Below, one piece after another: positions 1 through 10,430 of a stretch of DNA of 64,000 nt (position 1 is the stretch's first letter; each line of letters opens with the position of its first letter). A program made the position numbers and the translations under genes. This DNA comes from Chaenocephalus aceratus (Eukaryota; Chordata; Actinopteri; Perciformes; Channichthyidae), in the NCBI GenBank assembly GCA_023974075.1, contig CM043792.1, positions 13,063,456 through 13,127,455 on the forward strand, read 5' to 3'. Below the pieces are notes generated by a model, which saw nothing but the letters and a program-made list of their open reading frames with translations, made no database searches and had not been told where the DNA came from.

Positions 1-843
1 GAAAATAGCAAAGCTTGACGTCTGGGGAAGGACAATGGTATTGTCAGAGAAAAAATGCCTTTTGTATGCATATATTTCACCCTGTAGGGAGTGATATATA
101 ATTATAAATAATAGCACTCCAATATCATGACCAGAAATGAATATCCATCCATGTGGCACCACAGTTGAACCAACACACCCCAAGCAGGACACAAGGCCAA
201 CATTTCACCTTTCTATTTTAGCACTGACTCACCGGCAGCAGCTTCTAATTTTAAGTCTTTGATTTGGCAGAGAATCAAACCCCATGAATCCTCCCACAGA
301 TATCCATTTCCTGCTGTTTGGTCCTGCATATTTGTGTCGTCATAGTTAATAATATATCTCAAAATGGCTCATGCAGGAATGATACCATGTTAACCTCTTA
401 GCGTGTAGCAACGGTTCACAACGAGGACGCCCTCTCATGCCGTGTTAACCTCGGAATATGGAAGATTGATGAGTAATATGGTTTGCTTTAATCTGCATGG
501 ACCATGTCAGTGTTTGATTAACTGTGAAACACTGACATGATCGTGTTGGCAGGAGAGCTAAAAAAGCAGCATAAAAAGGTTTCCAGGTCTTTCAAGGGGT
601 TAACATGTGTCTTCAACACAGAAGGAAACACTTCACTGCTCATAGGGTTCAACAGGAAATAAAAGATGAGGATAAACTCATAAAGAAGAAAAATAAGCCA
701 CGTTGAAATAAATGTTTGTGTATATAGTGCTAAATATTGTCAACCAGAAATGGTCTTTGTGTTTTTCAACTATTTCTAACAGTCCCTTTTGTATGCATGT
801 ATGGGAATTATTTATGTGGATTTTTTATTATAACTTGCTTGCC
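1..843. other. no gene seen
   Basis: This AT-rich stretch holds no reading frame or repeat that I can recognise. A TTAA with a following CCTCTTAG at about 393 and a GGGGTTAA near 600 resemble piggyBac-type ends, but the two ends match poorly, so no element is called. Confidence 0.5.
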
Positions 844-847
844 TTAA

Positions 848-1681
848 CCTGTTAAACCCCAAGTCTGTTTTTCAGGTCTAAGGTTCGAAAATGACACGCC
901 CAGAACAAATGACTATTATCTACACTTCTAAAAGGAGTAAATTAATTAAAAAAAAATCTCAAAGCAATGATACACCTGTGAGTTGGATGTAGAAAAGTCA
1001 AAATCAATATAGATGTTTTTATTTTAAAGTCAATTCAGATTGAACATAGTAAAAAAATGTAAATGATAGTGTCCGTCCAAAAAGAAACCATTACTTATAG
1101 TGAAACCACCCTTGAATGATGGGATAGTAGACAAAAAGCTTTAGGAATCCAAAGTATAACATATAATAAGTACCCTGTATCAAGATTGATGCAAAACAAT
1201 ATTAATAATAATAATACCATGTAATGGTCTACTGTGGACAATACCCGCAGGAGCAAGTTCAGGTGAAGTGTCTTGCCCAAGGACACAACGGCTTTACAGA
1301 CGCAGCGGCGGGTTTCACCCCCTTGATCTGATAATCATTGCACAGCGCACTGCGCCACACCGGCCATCTTCACACCTCGAAGTCATCGAGGCGCTTTTAC
1401 AAGTACACATTAATATCATACATGTACTGTGGACAATACCCACACATTTGGGTGAAGTGTCTTGGTTCCTGACAAAAAATGACAGTTGAATTTTAATAGA
1501 AGTTTAGAAAAAAAAAACACTTCTGGGGTCATTTAGGTGTATTTGACATATCTCTGGAACTTATCGCTCGATCTTGGTGATTGACACCACTTTTGAACCG
1601 TTAGAGCCAATAGAATCGAGGGCAAGTTCCTACATCAATCTAAACATTACCATTGGTGAATGAGAGTGATGCGCAGCCAGC
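848..1681 (-). mobile_element. piggyBac-type element, degenerate fragment
   Basis: A TTAA at 844-847 is followed by CCTGTTAAACCCCA, a variant of the terminal repeat CCTCTTAAGCCCCA of the larger piggyBac element at 32730-43638. The first 300 bases match, inverted, the right end of that element (about 43280-43638). Bases 1530-1640 match, inverted, its left part (about 33360-33460). It is therefore a copy in the opposite orientation that lacks most of the middle. LTR element A is inserted at 1686. I could not find the other terminus beyond A, so that end is probably lost or decayed. Confidence 0.6.
1187..1490. repeat. short interspersed repeat with a 17-bp direct repeat
   Basis: The 17-mer TACTGTGGACAATACCC occurs at 1230-1246 and again at 1425-1441. 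Both copies are followed within about 40 bases by GTGAAGTGTCTTG. The sequence between them (caaggacacaacggc and so on) resembles a common fish interspersed repeat, but I cannot assign a family. It lies inside the degenerate piggyBac copy. Confidence 0.35.
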
Positions 1682-1685
1682 ATGC

Positions 1686-2658
1686 TGTTGTGGAGCAGAA
1701 TCTCTGCTCCGCGCCGATCCTATATGAGTTTGTCTTAAAAGAAGGAAAACCCAAAACAACCAGGATAGGGGTTAAACAATAATCTGTTTTAATGATAAAA
1801 GGTAAGAATACAATACACATTTCAAAGGGGTAGGCCCACTCCTGCTCTGGTCCAAATGCCGGGAGAACATCATCATCTTGACGGCAGGAGGAAGAGAGAG
1901 CGAACCAAAGACAGAACAGGCTTACATACTAAAACAGGACAGGAGGAGCTGGGTCAGATGCTCCTCCTTTCAGGTCATCTCATTGGGAGAAGCAAAACGC
2001 TGGCGTGTCGTAGCGCATCAGCGCTAGCCAGCCGAGGAAGAGTATTTTACCATTTAAGGTAAAACAGACGCATTGGGTGTCCCGCACGAACCTTCCATTA
2101 TAACAAGCTCTTCATCTTGTGGAAACCTCCACACACCCACACATTTTGCAGAGACTTCCCTCTCTGTGGCCCCCTCTCCTATTAGTTCAATATACACACA
2201 GTTTCACATACTTTTGGTATCTTAAAGATATGTCCAAGATATAGTTTGTTTATAGATGACTAATACAAGCAATACATATCAGTTACCTTAATATCAATAA
2301 TAACGAGGAAAACATTACCTCTGATCTCAAACACCAGTATAATTGAGCAGTTATACAGCATATGGCTCCTGCAATGCATACACACACATTCCACTCTCTG
2401 CTGTCTATAGCATATGTCTATATAAGGATATTTCCTCTCTGTCCCCTTCTCCTAACAGGGAAGTTTTCACTTATCATCTCTCCAGTTTCTTGTTCATATA
2501 AACTGCTACTATTACATACAAAGTAATTAAGTACACACATGAATATATAAAAACACACTTCTTATATATCAGGGGACATTAAAATGAATATACCAAAAAA
2601 TATAAAAATATGCTGTATCAAACTCTTCGCGATATCAAGTTGCTTCAATGTTCTCACA
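1686..2658 (-). repeat. 3' LTR of element A
   Basis: The 973-bp LTR reads TGTGAGAA to CCACAACA on the minus strand (TG...CA ends). It is paired with 14845-16269. Along the shared part roughly one to two dozen substitutions are visible, which points to a fairly young insertion. The inner edge at 2659 is followed by a polypurine tract on the minus strand. Confidence 0.85.
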
Positions 2659-2683
2659 ATTCTCCCTTTTTATCTCTTTCTCC
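2659..2683 (-). promoter_or_regulatory. polypurine tract of element A
   Basis: On the minus strand this is an A/G-rich run (ggagaaagagataaaaaggg and so on) directly before the 3' LTR, the position that primes plus-strand DNA synthesis in LTR elements. The matching site in element B is the aaaagggggat run at 41994-42003. Confidence 0.7.
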
Positions 2684-2975
2684 AGAGATAAACTTACACA
2701 AGGCATTTCGAAACATAACCACTGTCATTCTTTTCCACTGTGTCTGTCCCCCAAACATTGTATGAATCTATCAGAAACTGAGACCTAGAGTACTTTAAAC
2801 CTTTGGGAACATAACACAACCTTCCATGGCAGTGAAGGAACCATTACGGCCCGTCTACACTACAGCGTCGACAGCGTCGAAAGCTCCAATCTGCCCATTC
2901 ACTTTCAATGGGGTGACGTCACGTAGCCGCGCTTTTTCGCCGAACTGAATTGTGGTAGCAGAGCGGTCCGTCTCA

Positions 2976-3030
2976 GGCGTCTCAGGCGACAGAAGTTGAA
3001 CAATGTTCAACTTCTGTCGCCTGAGACGCC
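2976..3030. repeat. perfect 55-bp palindrome
   Basis: Two 26-base arms are exact reverse complements around a 3-base centre (AAT). The arms carry CTCAGGCGACAGAAGTTGAA and its complement. It lies inside the Harbinger-type MITE, upstream of the MADF piece, and would form a strong hairpin in single-stranded DNA or RNA. Confidence 0.9.
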
Positions 3031-3184
3031 GGAGTAGCCAGTGCCAGCCAATCAAATCCCGTTTCCCAAAATCTGACAGCTGAAGCCGTAGCCAATCAAA
3101 CCGCGTCTAAGCTGGGAGAGATATCCCGCCGTTCATTTCTATATTTCAAAAAAAGTCGGAGGAGAAACTAACTATCGCCGTAGC

Positions 3185-3284
3185 AATCACCCGGTTTTGT
3201 ATGACCAGACCCTCTTCACCTACCGGGATACAAACCGGAGGAACCAGGCATGGAGGGAGGTGGCAGAGACAGTGGGGGAAACTG
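3185..3284 (+). pseudogene. MADF-domain exon fragment (Harbinger accessory protein)
   Basis: The open frame reads NHPVLYDQTLFTYRDTNRRN followed by QAWREVAETVGET. This is the pattern of a MADF/Myb-like DNA-binding domain (short acidic helix, then W in the second helix), the kind of second protein that PIF/Harbinger transposons encode beside their transposase. A GT donor follows directly at 3285 (ctg|gtaggt), so this looks like the 5' part of a split gene. The rest of the domain and the transposase are absent. Confidence 0.6.
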
Positions 3285-3598
3285 GTAGGTTTTCGCCTGT
3301 TTGGGGAGTTTATATATATATTGCTCGCATAAAATCCCTGGGGGTTTTTGCTTTGTATGTCGGGGGCGGGAGATTCATGTGATTGGTTGTTGGTCGTGTT
3401 GCTTGAATAAAATCCCCAAGCTCCAGACACGCCCAGCTCCAAGCTATTTTTGAAGCTGTAGTGTGGACGCTCCGTTAGAGGGGCAACCTGAGTGCTAGAA
3501 AGCAGTCTCCTTGTGTGGTGAATCATCAGGGACCCCCCCCCTCAGAGGAATACGTCAACAAGGGCAGCTGATAGGGAGGGGGAGATGCGGCTTTCCCT

Positions 3599-4123
3599 TC
3601 ACTGGTGGAACTGATCAAAGAGAAGTAGACTCCTCTGCTGCCTCGACAAGTCCCCCAGCCCGCTGACAGCCGCTTCCGAGTCATCTGCTGTCGGGATGTC
3701 TTCGAGGTCGTTCTCGTCCAGTCCACTGATGACAGCTTCCGAGTCGTCTGCTGTAGGGATGTCCTCAGGATCCTGCTCCTCCAGTCCACTGATGGCTGCT
3801 TCCGAGTCGACCTCCTCTGCGAGGGCCACGTCCGTCCTGATGTCGTCCAAGGTCCTAGCAGGTGGTTTCCCCGTCGCACACCTGCACCAGCTGTCCCCCT
3901 TTCCTCCTAGGCGGACGGCATGAGAGATCCGCTGGGTCACTGGTCGGGGCCGGAGAGCCAGGGGTTGAGCCACTTTGGCCTGATGACCTTCAACCAGACG
4001 AACTCCGCTGTGTCGGCCTCCTGGGTCCCCCTTTGGCGTCAGCAACCTGTGTGGAGAAATCTGATACCAATCCCCCAAGCCTACGCTCAGGGCTCCTGGG
4101 CCCTCAGCTGTTTGACCCACCAC
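3599..4123 (-). CDS. uncharacterised acidic-repeat ORF of LTR element A (174 aa)
   Basis: This is an open frame near the 3' end of element A, on its sense strand. I do not recognise a family. The N-terminal two thirds is basic and rich in Pro, Gly and Arg. The C-terminal part has an acidic unit of about 21 residues (DSEAxISGLxExDxEDIPTAD) two and a half times. Element B has the homologous stretch at about 41340-41830 with one unit (AVISRLEEKDLKDIHVADD), but its frame is broken. The shared residues suggest a once-translated peptide. It could also be chance openness in a GC-rich noncoding segment. Confidence 0.4.
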   Translation of the reverse strand: MVGQTAEGPGALSVGLGDWYQISPHRLLTPKGDPGGRHSGVRLVEGHQAKVAQPLALRPRPVTQRISHAVRLGGKGDSWCRCATGKPPARTLDDIRTDVALAEEVDSEAAISGLEEQDPEDIPTADDSEAVISGLDENDLEDIPTADDSEAAVSGLGDLSRQQRSLLLFDQFHQ

Positions 4124-5415
4124 TGCGTAGGCCGCTTGAAGCCTGTTGGTGGGGTGTCTTAAAACAACAGCCGTCTGTGAACAGGTTTTCTAAATTAATT
4201 GTAGACCTCCTATCTGCCAGTGCAGCTTCAGAATCTTAATACTTGGACTGTGCCAACAAAACAAAACCCCAACATCTTTAGGTGAACTAAATAACATATT
4301 TCAATAGCTCTGAATTTCTGACAAGCATCTGTGTTTTTCTTAATGAAATCCTTGAGATCCTATTTAAAATCTAAATATAATATGAACTGCTAATGTTTCT
4401 GGTAAAGAAACACACTAATGTTATGGATTCAAAAACAACCAAAATCATGATACTGACAAAGTGAATGATTTCCTGGTGATACTGCTTCTACCTGTCAGTG
4501 CTTAGATATTATCAAGCTGAAAAAATGAATACCGAATTCCAACAAACTGTCATCAAATGTCTTTCTATTATGAATTTTGATGAAATGTATATCCCCATAA
4601 TGACCTAAACAATAACGTCTATGGCCTTTACTTCTTTACCAGGCTAGTTACATGATGTTGTCCAAATTACATTCTGTCTCATTACATTACTATGTTTTAG
4701 CTTTAACTGTAATATGTTCTTTCTACATTTCAAACCTCAGTTACTTTAATACCTGTTGAAATATTACAAAATAGTTTCATCATCACAAGTCAACTTCTCT
4801 GGTATTCCCATTCTGGACTTACATCTCTCTGGTAGCCCCTTGGCCACTGATTCTGCATCTGTGCTACCTGTTATAACTCAATCAATATTAGAAACATGTC
4901 AACATCCATCAAACAGTATCTTATCCATAGATATGGAGCAGGTCAATTCTAAAACTGTCAATCAATGGTCAGATTGAACATCCGAGTTGGGGCAGCAGGT
5001 TCCTTTCAGTCCCTAAATGAAAAATGTACATTGTTAAGTTTACACTCCCCCTTTTTACACATGAACTCATGTGTAACAAAATCCTGTATGGGAAGAAAAC
5101 GTTCAGGTAACCATTGATTATAAGAAAATACCAAACATCATTCACAAATGTACAGCCATCATTTCCCACAGTAAACACTCCAGTGAAATGAAGTGTTTCT
5201 CTCCATCTTTCAGTCCAAAAATAAACAGAATCTCCATGTTTTAGTTTGAGCTTCACATTCTGCAAACTCCTGTGGGAGTGAAATATCATCAAGTAGATTA
5301 GAAACGGGTGACAAGTGCAGTTTTCCAATTCTGTGGAATGTTAGGAAACCTCTCATTTCCCACAGAGCCCCAGAATAATGTGTTAGTCCAAAAGCATGCT
5401 TGATTAGTCATTGTT
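4124..5415 (-). other. noncoding core of element A, part 1
   Basis: This stretch aligns inverted with element B from about 40140 to 41330 and, in part, with fragment C (51993-53045). It is AT-rich and has many stops in all frames. No protein motif is visible. Confidence 0.65.
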
Positions 5416-5419
5416 TTAA

Positions 5420-6232
5420 AGGTGACATGTCATGCTTTCCCAGTTATTGCCCGTCCCCTTGTGTGTTATGAAGGTTTTTGTGCATGTAAACGGTGTGCAG
5501 AGTCAAAACCCTCAAAGTACACCCTGTAGCGAGTAAAACTCTAAAACAGAAAATACCTCCCCAAAACGCCTCGTTGGAGATACGTCACTGTCCATTTGAT
5601 TCTTCCGGGTACATCATGATGTCATGTCGTCCCCGGAACGAAATGGACCAATCCGTGGAGCCGTTACGTTACGTCCGCGGAGCCGTTACGTTAAGCCCCC
5701 GCTGATTGGTCCAAATTGACCAATCCATAGACTTCCTCACACACTCAGTGCATGCAGCTCTGCTGATTTCTCCTCCCTGGCTGCAGGCTGATAACAGACA
5801 GTTGGGATCGTGGCAAAATTCTCTCTGCAGACCCATTCTCACAGCGTTTATCAACCTTTTTCTTACTCAATATCAAGCCACACTTATTGTTTTTACTTCG
5901 GCTGTGACTTTGTGTGTGTTCAGGTTGAGTTTTGCTGTGTTTCACTGTGTATCGCTAAACAAGGAAATCACACCTCCACGGAGCTCAGCACGATTCACAA
6001 CGTCCCGACTGGTCCCGACCAATCGGAGCACACCCCCAGGGAGGGGGGGGGGGGGGCAAGAGCTGCAATGAGCCGTTTAGTGGAGAGAGTGAATACTGCT
6101 GAATACACATACTTTACAGAGATGCTGTATGTGAAACCAATGTGAGTTTGGAAAATTGCACAGTATAAATCTATTCTAGTAGACCTCAACAATGGAATTA
6201 TGATCAGTGGAAATGGCCATGACATGGGACCT
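5420..6232. mobile_element. TTAA-flanked MITE (piggyBac-like) in element A
   Basis: The ends AGGTGACATGTCATGC and GGCCATGACATGGGACCT are inverted and are flanked by TTAA (5416-5419 and 6233-6236). Element B has the empty site with a single TTAA at about 40130 (rc gctttaaatcatgcag). The 813-bp body has no transposase. A poly-G run lies at 6043-6056. A diverged relative lies at about 58757-59209. Confidence 0.8.
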
Positions 6233-6236
6233 TTAA

Positions 6237-7179
6237 ATCATGCAGTTGCACTGATCACATGCAGACATACACTCACATTCACACTCACACTGTCAGGTTG
6301 TAAAGTCAAGTTTGGTCAGAGTCACCCCAGAGTCAGTCATTGACAGTGCCTTTCTCAAGTAACACTGTCGGTCAGGGTCAAAGGTCAGTTGATCTCAGTC
6401 TTTTTGTGTCGTGCTCTGCAGAGACTTTGATATTTCAGCATAGGCCAGTATCCTTTGTCTATACAAATCTGTCATATATGGAGCGCCATCATTTATTAAT
6501 TCACGATTACAACTATAATTTTCAGATATCTCTAACTTTTCATCGGGACAGCTGTTCCCCACATTCCCTGAAAAGTGTTAGCCAAAAATGTCACTTCCTT
6601 ATAGTACTACTACTGCAGTTCATTAACACCTAATCTATATTAAAATGTCTAATAGATCTAATTCAGAAACTTGTGTACTTAACTATTATCTTGAGTCAAA
6701 CCATTACTAGGGTCTGTGTAGCTCTGCATTTCATAGCTCATTATACTCATTTATCTTCAATTCTGGTCTACTTAAAAACAATGTTAAATTATTTAGCAGT
6801 GTGTGGAACCCTGGGTGTCCGAACATGCAACAATTACTCCCTACTTTATCAAGGATTTAAAAACAGAAGTCATTTCGTATGTCCATCCGAAAGCCCTCCT
6901 ATGGTAATAACTATGCCACAATGGTGAAACCAGTACCTCAAATTGAAATACTATATTTTGTTTAGAACTAGCTTTCCCTTCAACATGACCTATATAAATA
7001 AATATTTGTCTGATTTTATTGAGTGGTTACCAAAACTCTCCCTTTGAACTGTAGATAAATACTGTAACAACTTAAAACACTACCATATTCTCACATGAAT
7101 AAAAACTGTAAAAGAATAATTAGTAAACCTGATGAAGAGATTGAAGAATCTGTTCTACTCTGTACTCCTAACTCCAAAA
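6237..7179 (-). other. noncoding core of element A, part 2
   Basis: It aligns inverted with element B from about 39233 to 40130 and with fragment C (25560-26460). The conserved stretches include the region around gtgtccgaacatgcaacaatta. No reading frame is shared between the copies. Confidence 0.65.
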
Positions 7180-7475
7180 CTATAGGTTACTTACGTAACA
7201 CCAGTCTCAGAGTAACATGAAGTGAGATGTCTCACTATGGGATGCGCCTCATCGTGGAGCAAACAGAAGCATCAATCTCATTACGCCAAACCTGATTGGC
7301 TGGTGATCTTGACGTCAGCAGAGGGAATTCACCCCCTATAAGTAGCTTGCGCCACAACGCATGCGTCATTCAAAATAAGCACCTCTTCTCGCTTCACCAT
7401 AGCAAGGAGGGCCGTCTGGTGAGACATCTCACTTCATGTTACTCTTAGTGCTGGGGTTACGTAAGTAACCTATAG
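7180..7475. repeat. terminal inverted-repeat hairpin of the DIRS element
   Basis: The 20-mer CTATAGGTTACTTACGTAAC at 7180-7199 is exactly complementary to 7456-7475. The match continues with a few mismatches to 7235 and back to 7419 (ATGAAGTGAGATGTCTCAC). GATGTCTCACTATGGGA is repeated directly at 7226 and 7500. This matches the inverted-terminal and internal-complementary repeat arrangement of DIRS elements. Confidence 0.8.
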
Positions 7476-7556
7476 TTCTCATTCATAACACTCCGTTCGA
7501 TGTCTCACTATGGGAAATTGTAGCTCCCGTATTGCCAGACGAGCTTATCTCGAAAA

Positions 7557-8633
7557 TCACCGATCAACCAGAACTGAACAGGTAGAGTCCCGACTCAACA
7601 AGGTGCCCAGCACTGCTCGGGCCACGCTTGGAGCGGAGATGTCTAGCCTGTAAAAGCGGACAAAAGTGAGCGGCGAGGACCAGCTCGCCGCTGCACAGAT
7701 GTCTTGGATGGAAACACCCTTGAACAAAGCCCAGGATGTAGCCAGGCCCCGAGTCAAGTGAGCCCGCAGACCCGAAGGTGCTTGCAAACTCTGACTCGTA
7801 TAGGCCAAAGCAATTGCCTCCACAATCCAGTGGGAGAGCCGTTGCTTAGTAACAGGCTTGCCCTTGTGAGGGTTAGCCCAGGACACAAAGAGTTGGTCAT
7901 TAAGACGAAGCTCCTTTGATCTGTCCATATATGTGCGTAAAGCACGGACTGGACACAACAGATCCTGCTGCTGTTCCCCGGAGGAAACCAGCGGCGGAGG
8001 AAATGCCTCAATGTCAATTGGGGTACACGAACCAACCACCTTTGGTGTAAAGGCAGGGTTGGGCTTCAACAACACTCTCGTTTGCCCTGGGGCGAACTGA
8101 GTGCATGAAGGATGTACAGACAGCGCATGAATATCACTGACCGGCTTGGCGGATGCCAGGGCCAGTAACAGCACTGTCTTGAGTGACAGATGTTTCATGT
8201 CAGCTCCTTCCAGGGGTTCAAATGGGGTCATGCTGAGCCCATTTAAAACCACTGCCAAGTCCCATAAGGGCACCAGTGACCTGGAGACAGGGAGGAGCCT
8301 GCGAGCTCCCTTCATAAAACGGCAGACCAAAGGATGTTGGCTAGCCGTCTTACCCTCAAAGCCCACATGGCATGCAGCAATAGCAGCCAGGTACACCTTG
8401 ATCGTGGAGAAAGCTCTGTGTTTATCGATCAAGTCCTGTAGAAATGATAAAATCACCCCGACAGGACATTGAAAGGAGATGTGTCCTTCTTGAAGGCACC
8501 ACTCCTCAAACACCCTCCACTTACAGTCATAAAGAGACCTGGTGGAGGAAGCTCTTGCACTCTGAATAGTGTTTATCACCTTCTGAGGGAGTCCCACTGT
8601 ATTCAGATTGTACCACTCACGGGTCAGGCCCAT
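7557..8633 (-). pseudogene. DIRS tyrosine recombinase
   Basis: This C-terminal part of a long open frame reads as a DIRS tyrosine recombinase that cuts and rejoins DNA during integration. It has an N-terminal helical SAM-like region (LPQKVINTIQSARASSTRSL), then the catalytic domain with AHLTRG (His-x-x-Arg), DICAAASWSS, and FYRLD with the nucleophile Tyr. Family members have Arg in SAKRVSDIHALS, the first catalytic Arg as I recall it. Here the motif reads SAKPVSDIHALS, so the enzyme is probably dead. The frame ends at 7557 next to the terminal repeats. Upstream the same frame is open but is not the natural frame of the RNase H. Confidence 0.75.
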
Positions 8634-8953
8634 AGTGCCCCGCGCTCTGGGTGTGGGTGAAGAATCTCCCCCCCCCGCCTGAGACAATCTGTCCCTGCAT
8701 AGTGGGGGCTGCCATGACTGCTCGCACAACAGCTGATATATCTCCGCCAGCCGTACGTTGCGGGCTATGGCGGAGCCATCAGGATAAGTGTGTGGCGTTG
8801 CTCCTTCACTCTGGCCAGAGTTGGGGGTATCAGAGCCAGGGGTGGGAACGCGTACAGAAGACCCGGAGGGCAATCGTGTACGAGTGCGTCCACGCCTAAC
8901 GGTGCGTTTAAATCGTGCATTAAAGAGAACAGCTGTCATTGAGCATTTTCTCT

Positions 8954-9343
8954 TTATGCAAACAGATTTAACGCGGCTCTGCCGTAACGCACCCGCAGCG
9001 GACTCACGATCCTTGGATGTGGAGTCCAGTCTGCATAGAGTGGTGCACCTCTGGACAGTAGTTCTGTCCCGAGGTGCATCACTCCTGGTATATGCGTCGC
9101 TCTCAGAGAGAGGAGACGTCTGCCGCTCCAAGGGATCAGTTTGTGTGCCAGTGTGTGTGACTGGAGACAACGCAACCTCCCTTGGCGGTTCATACACGAT
9201 ACTGTGGTCGTGTTGTCTGTCCTCACGAGGACATGGTGTCCTCTGAGAGAAGGCAGAGAGCGTTTTAGGGTGGGGAACACCGCTAAAAGCTCCGGGTGAT
9301 TTACGTGCGCCCGCTGGAGGTCTCTGCTCCAGAGACCCCTCAC
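8954..9343 (-). pseudogene. DIRS RNase H domain fragment
   Basis: The reading frame contains HVNHPELLAVFPTLKRSLP, RTDNTTTVSCMNRQG and THIPGVMHLGTELLSR. These match the core of the DIRS-type RNase H (the ELLA helix, the TDN strand, and the C-terminal DxLSR, here ELLSR). It lies in a different frame from the recombinase, and at least one frameshift separates them at about 8900. The first catalytic Asp should sit upstream at about 9385 (VVTTDA), where stops follow directly. Confidence 0.7.
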
Positions 9344-9344
9344 C

Positions 9345-9610
9345 GGGCGACCTTCGTAAATACCCTATCAGCCTGTCAGACATGCGTCCGTGGTGACCAC
9401 CTTCCGTGAAAGGACAGCACCCGTAGGCACGCCCCGTACTAGAAAAGTCGGGTGTAGTGCCACTACGCATTTCATAATAACCAATACTCTCCGCACACCG
9501 TGGCGCACGGGGTTTAGTTTTATTATGAGACCCATGTTGAGCAGGTGCTTTACGAGGACATTTGTCTGCGTAATCTGACTCTGCTCGGCGGGTATTATAG
9601 ATAAAACCCT
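9345..9610 (-). pseudogene. DIRS reverse transcriptase remnant
   Basis: On the minus strand a decayed frame reads QITQTNVLVKHLLNMGLIIK near 9540-9600, then LVIMKCVVALHPTFLVRGVP and VVTTDA. This resembles the end of the DIRS RT (thumb and connection) leading into RNase H. The palm with its catalytic aspartates is missing. Confidence 0.5.
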
Positions 9611-9900
9611 CCTTTCTAGGAGAGAGAGAACCTCTCTCTCCAGAATATGGGTTGACTCTCTCCGGGCATGTGAATACAGATAGCCCGAGAAGCGAGGGGG
9701 GGTGACGGTGACTTGGAGTCTGTAGCTCCGTGTAACTGTCTTGAGAAACCCAAGCAGATATCGTGAGTATGTCCCGCTGTATGCTCATTAGAGCCAGCTG
9801 AGATGTCACGTCTCTTCCCCTCTGAGTCTCTATTTGTTGTGTTATGGGGCCCTCCAGTGTCTGAGCACTGTGGTGCCCTATTTCGACAATCCCCACCGAC

Positions 9901-10207
9901 ACAGCGCATGCGTGTGGCGGTCGTTCCCCTACGGCTCCAGCCGGCACTGCGCATGCGCGTGACGGTGGTGCCTTCACAACCCCAGCCGGCACTGCGCATG
10001 CGCGTGACGGTGGTGCCTTTACAGCTCCAGCCGGCACTGCGCAAGCGCGTGACGGTGGAGCCCTTAAAGCCCCAGCCGGCACTGCACATGCGCGTGACGG
10101 TGGTGCCTTCACAACCCCAGCCGGCACTGCGCATGCGCGTGACGGTGGTGCCCTTAAAGCCCCAGCCGGCACTGCGCATGCGCGTGGCGGTGGTGCCTTC
10201 ACAGACC
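9901..10207. repeat. 45-bp minisatellite, about seven units
   Basis: The unit repeats every 45 bases (for example CCGGCACTGC at 9941 and CCGGC at 9986) with a GCGCATGCGCG palindrome in each. Because 45 is a multiple of three, the minus strand stays open and would give a 15-residue unit, APPSRACAVPAGxxx, about seven times. It sits where a DIRS element should carry the RT palm. The repeat explains the unusually long open frame here. Confidence 0.9.
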
Positions 10208-10430
10208 CGCCAGTAATCTGCCTTTTGAGAGATGCCGTAGCTGCTCTTAGAAGGGGAACAATTGACGGGCTGTTTATTGGTTTTATTGATTTTCTTTTCA
10301 TTTTTTTGAGCTGTGCCCTCGGCCTGAAGCCTGGATGCGTCTATAACAAAATAATCAACTAATGTGTGACATGTGTTTGTGCGGACTTGAGGATGGTGTT
10401 GTGGCATCTCTCGAGGTGGCGGGAACACAT

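Larger units (their letters stand above)
2847..3474. mobile_element. PIF/Harbinger-type MITE inside element A
   Basis: The ends are imperfect inverted repeats, CGGCCCGTCTACACTACAGC on the left and the complement of CGGAGCGTCCACACTACAGC on the right. TTA duplicates flank it (2844-2846, 3475-3477), the three-base target duplication typical of PIF/Harbinger. Element B has the unoccupied site at about 41830 (rc ggaaccatgaggggg), so the insertion happened after A and B diverged. It carries a MADF-like coding piece and a long perfect palindrome. Confidence 0.75.

Noticed and set aside
393..606. A further TTAA-flanked element
   Set aside because: TTAACCTCTTAG and AGGGGTTAA look like ends, but the inverted match is short and no interior homology was found.
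1290..1380. A tRNA gene or tRNA-derived SINE head
   Set aside because: No A and B promoter boxes or cloverleaf could be drawn by eye.
2855..3055. Minus-strand ORF of 66 codons
   Set aside because: It lies across the palindrome and terminal repeat of the Harbinger MITE and shows no protein features.
9930..10210. CRISPR array
   Set aside because: The 45-bp units are contiguous with no unique spacers, and all other content is eukaryotic. It is a minisatellite.
7557..10301. A single 914-residue protein on the minus strand
   Set aside because: Only the last third is the DIRS recombinase in its natural frame. The upstream part runs antisense or out of frame through RNase H and RT remnants and a 45-bp minisatellite, which keeps it open by chance.
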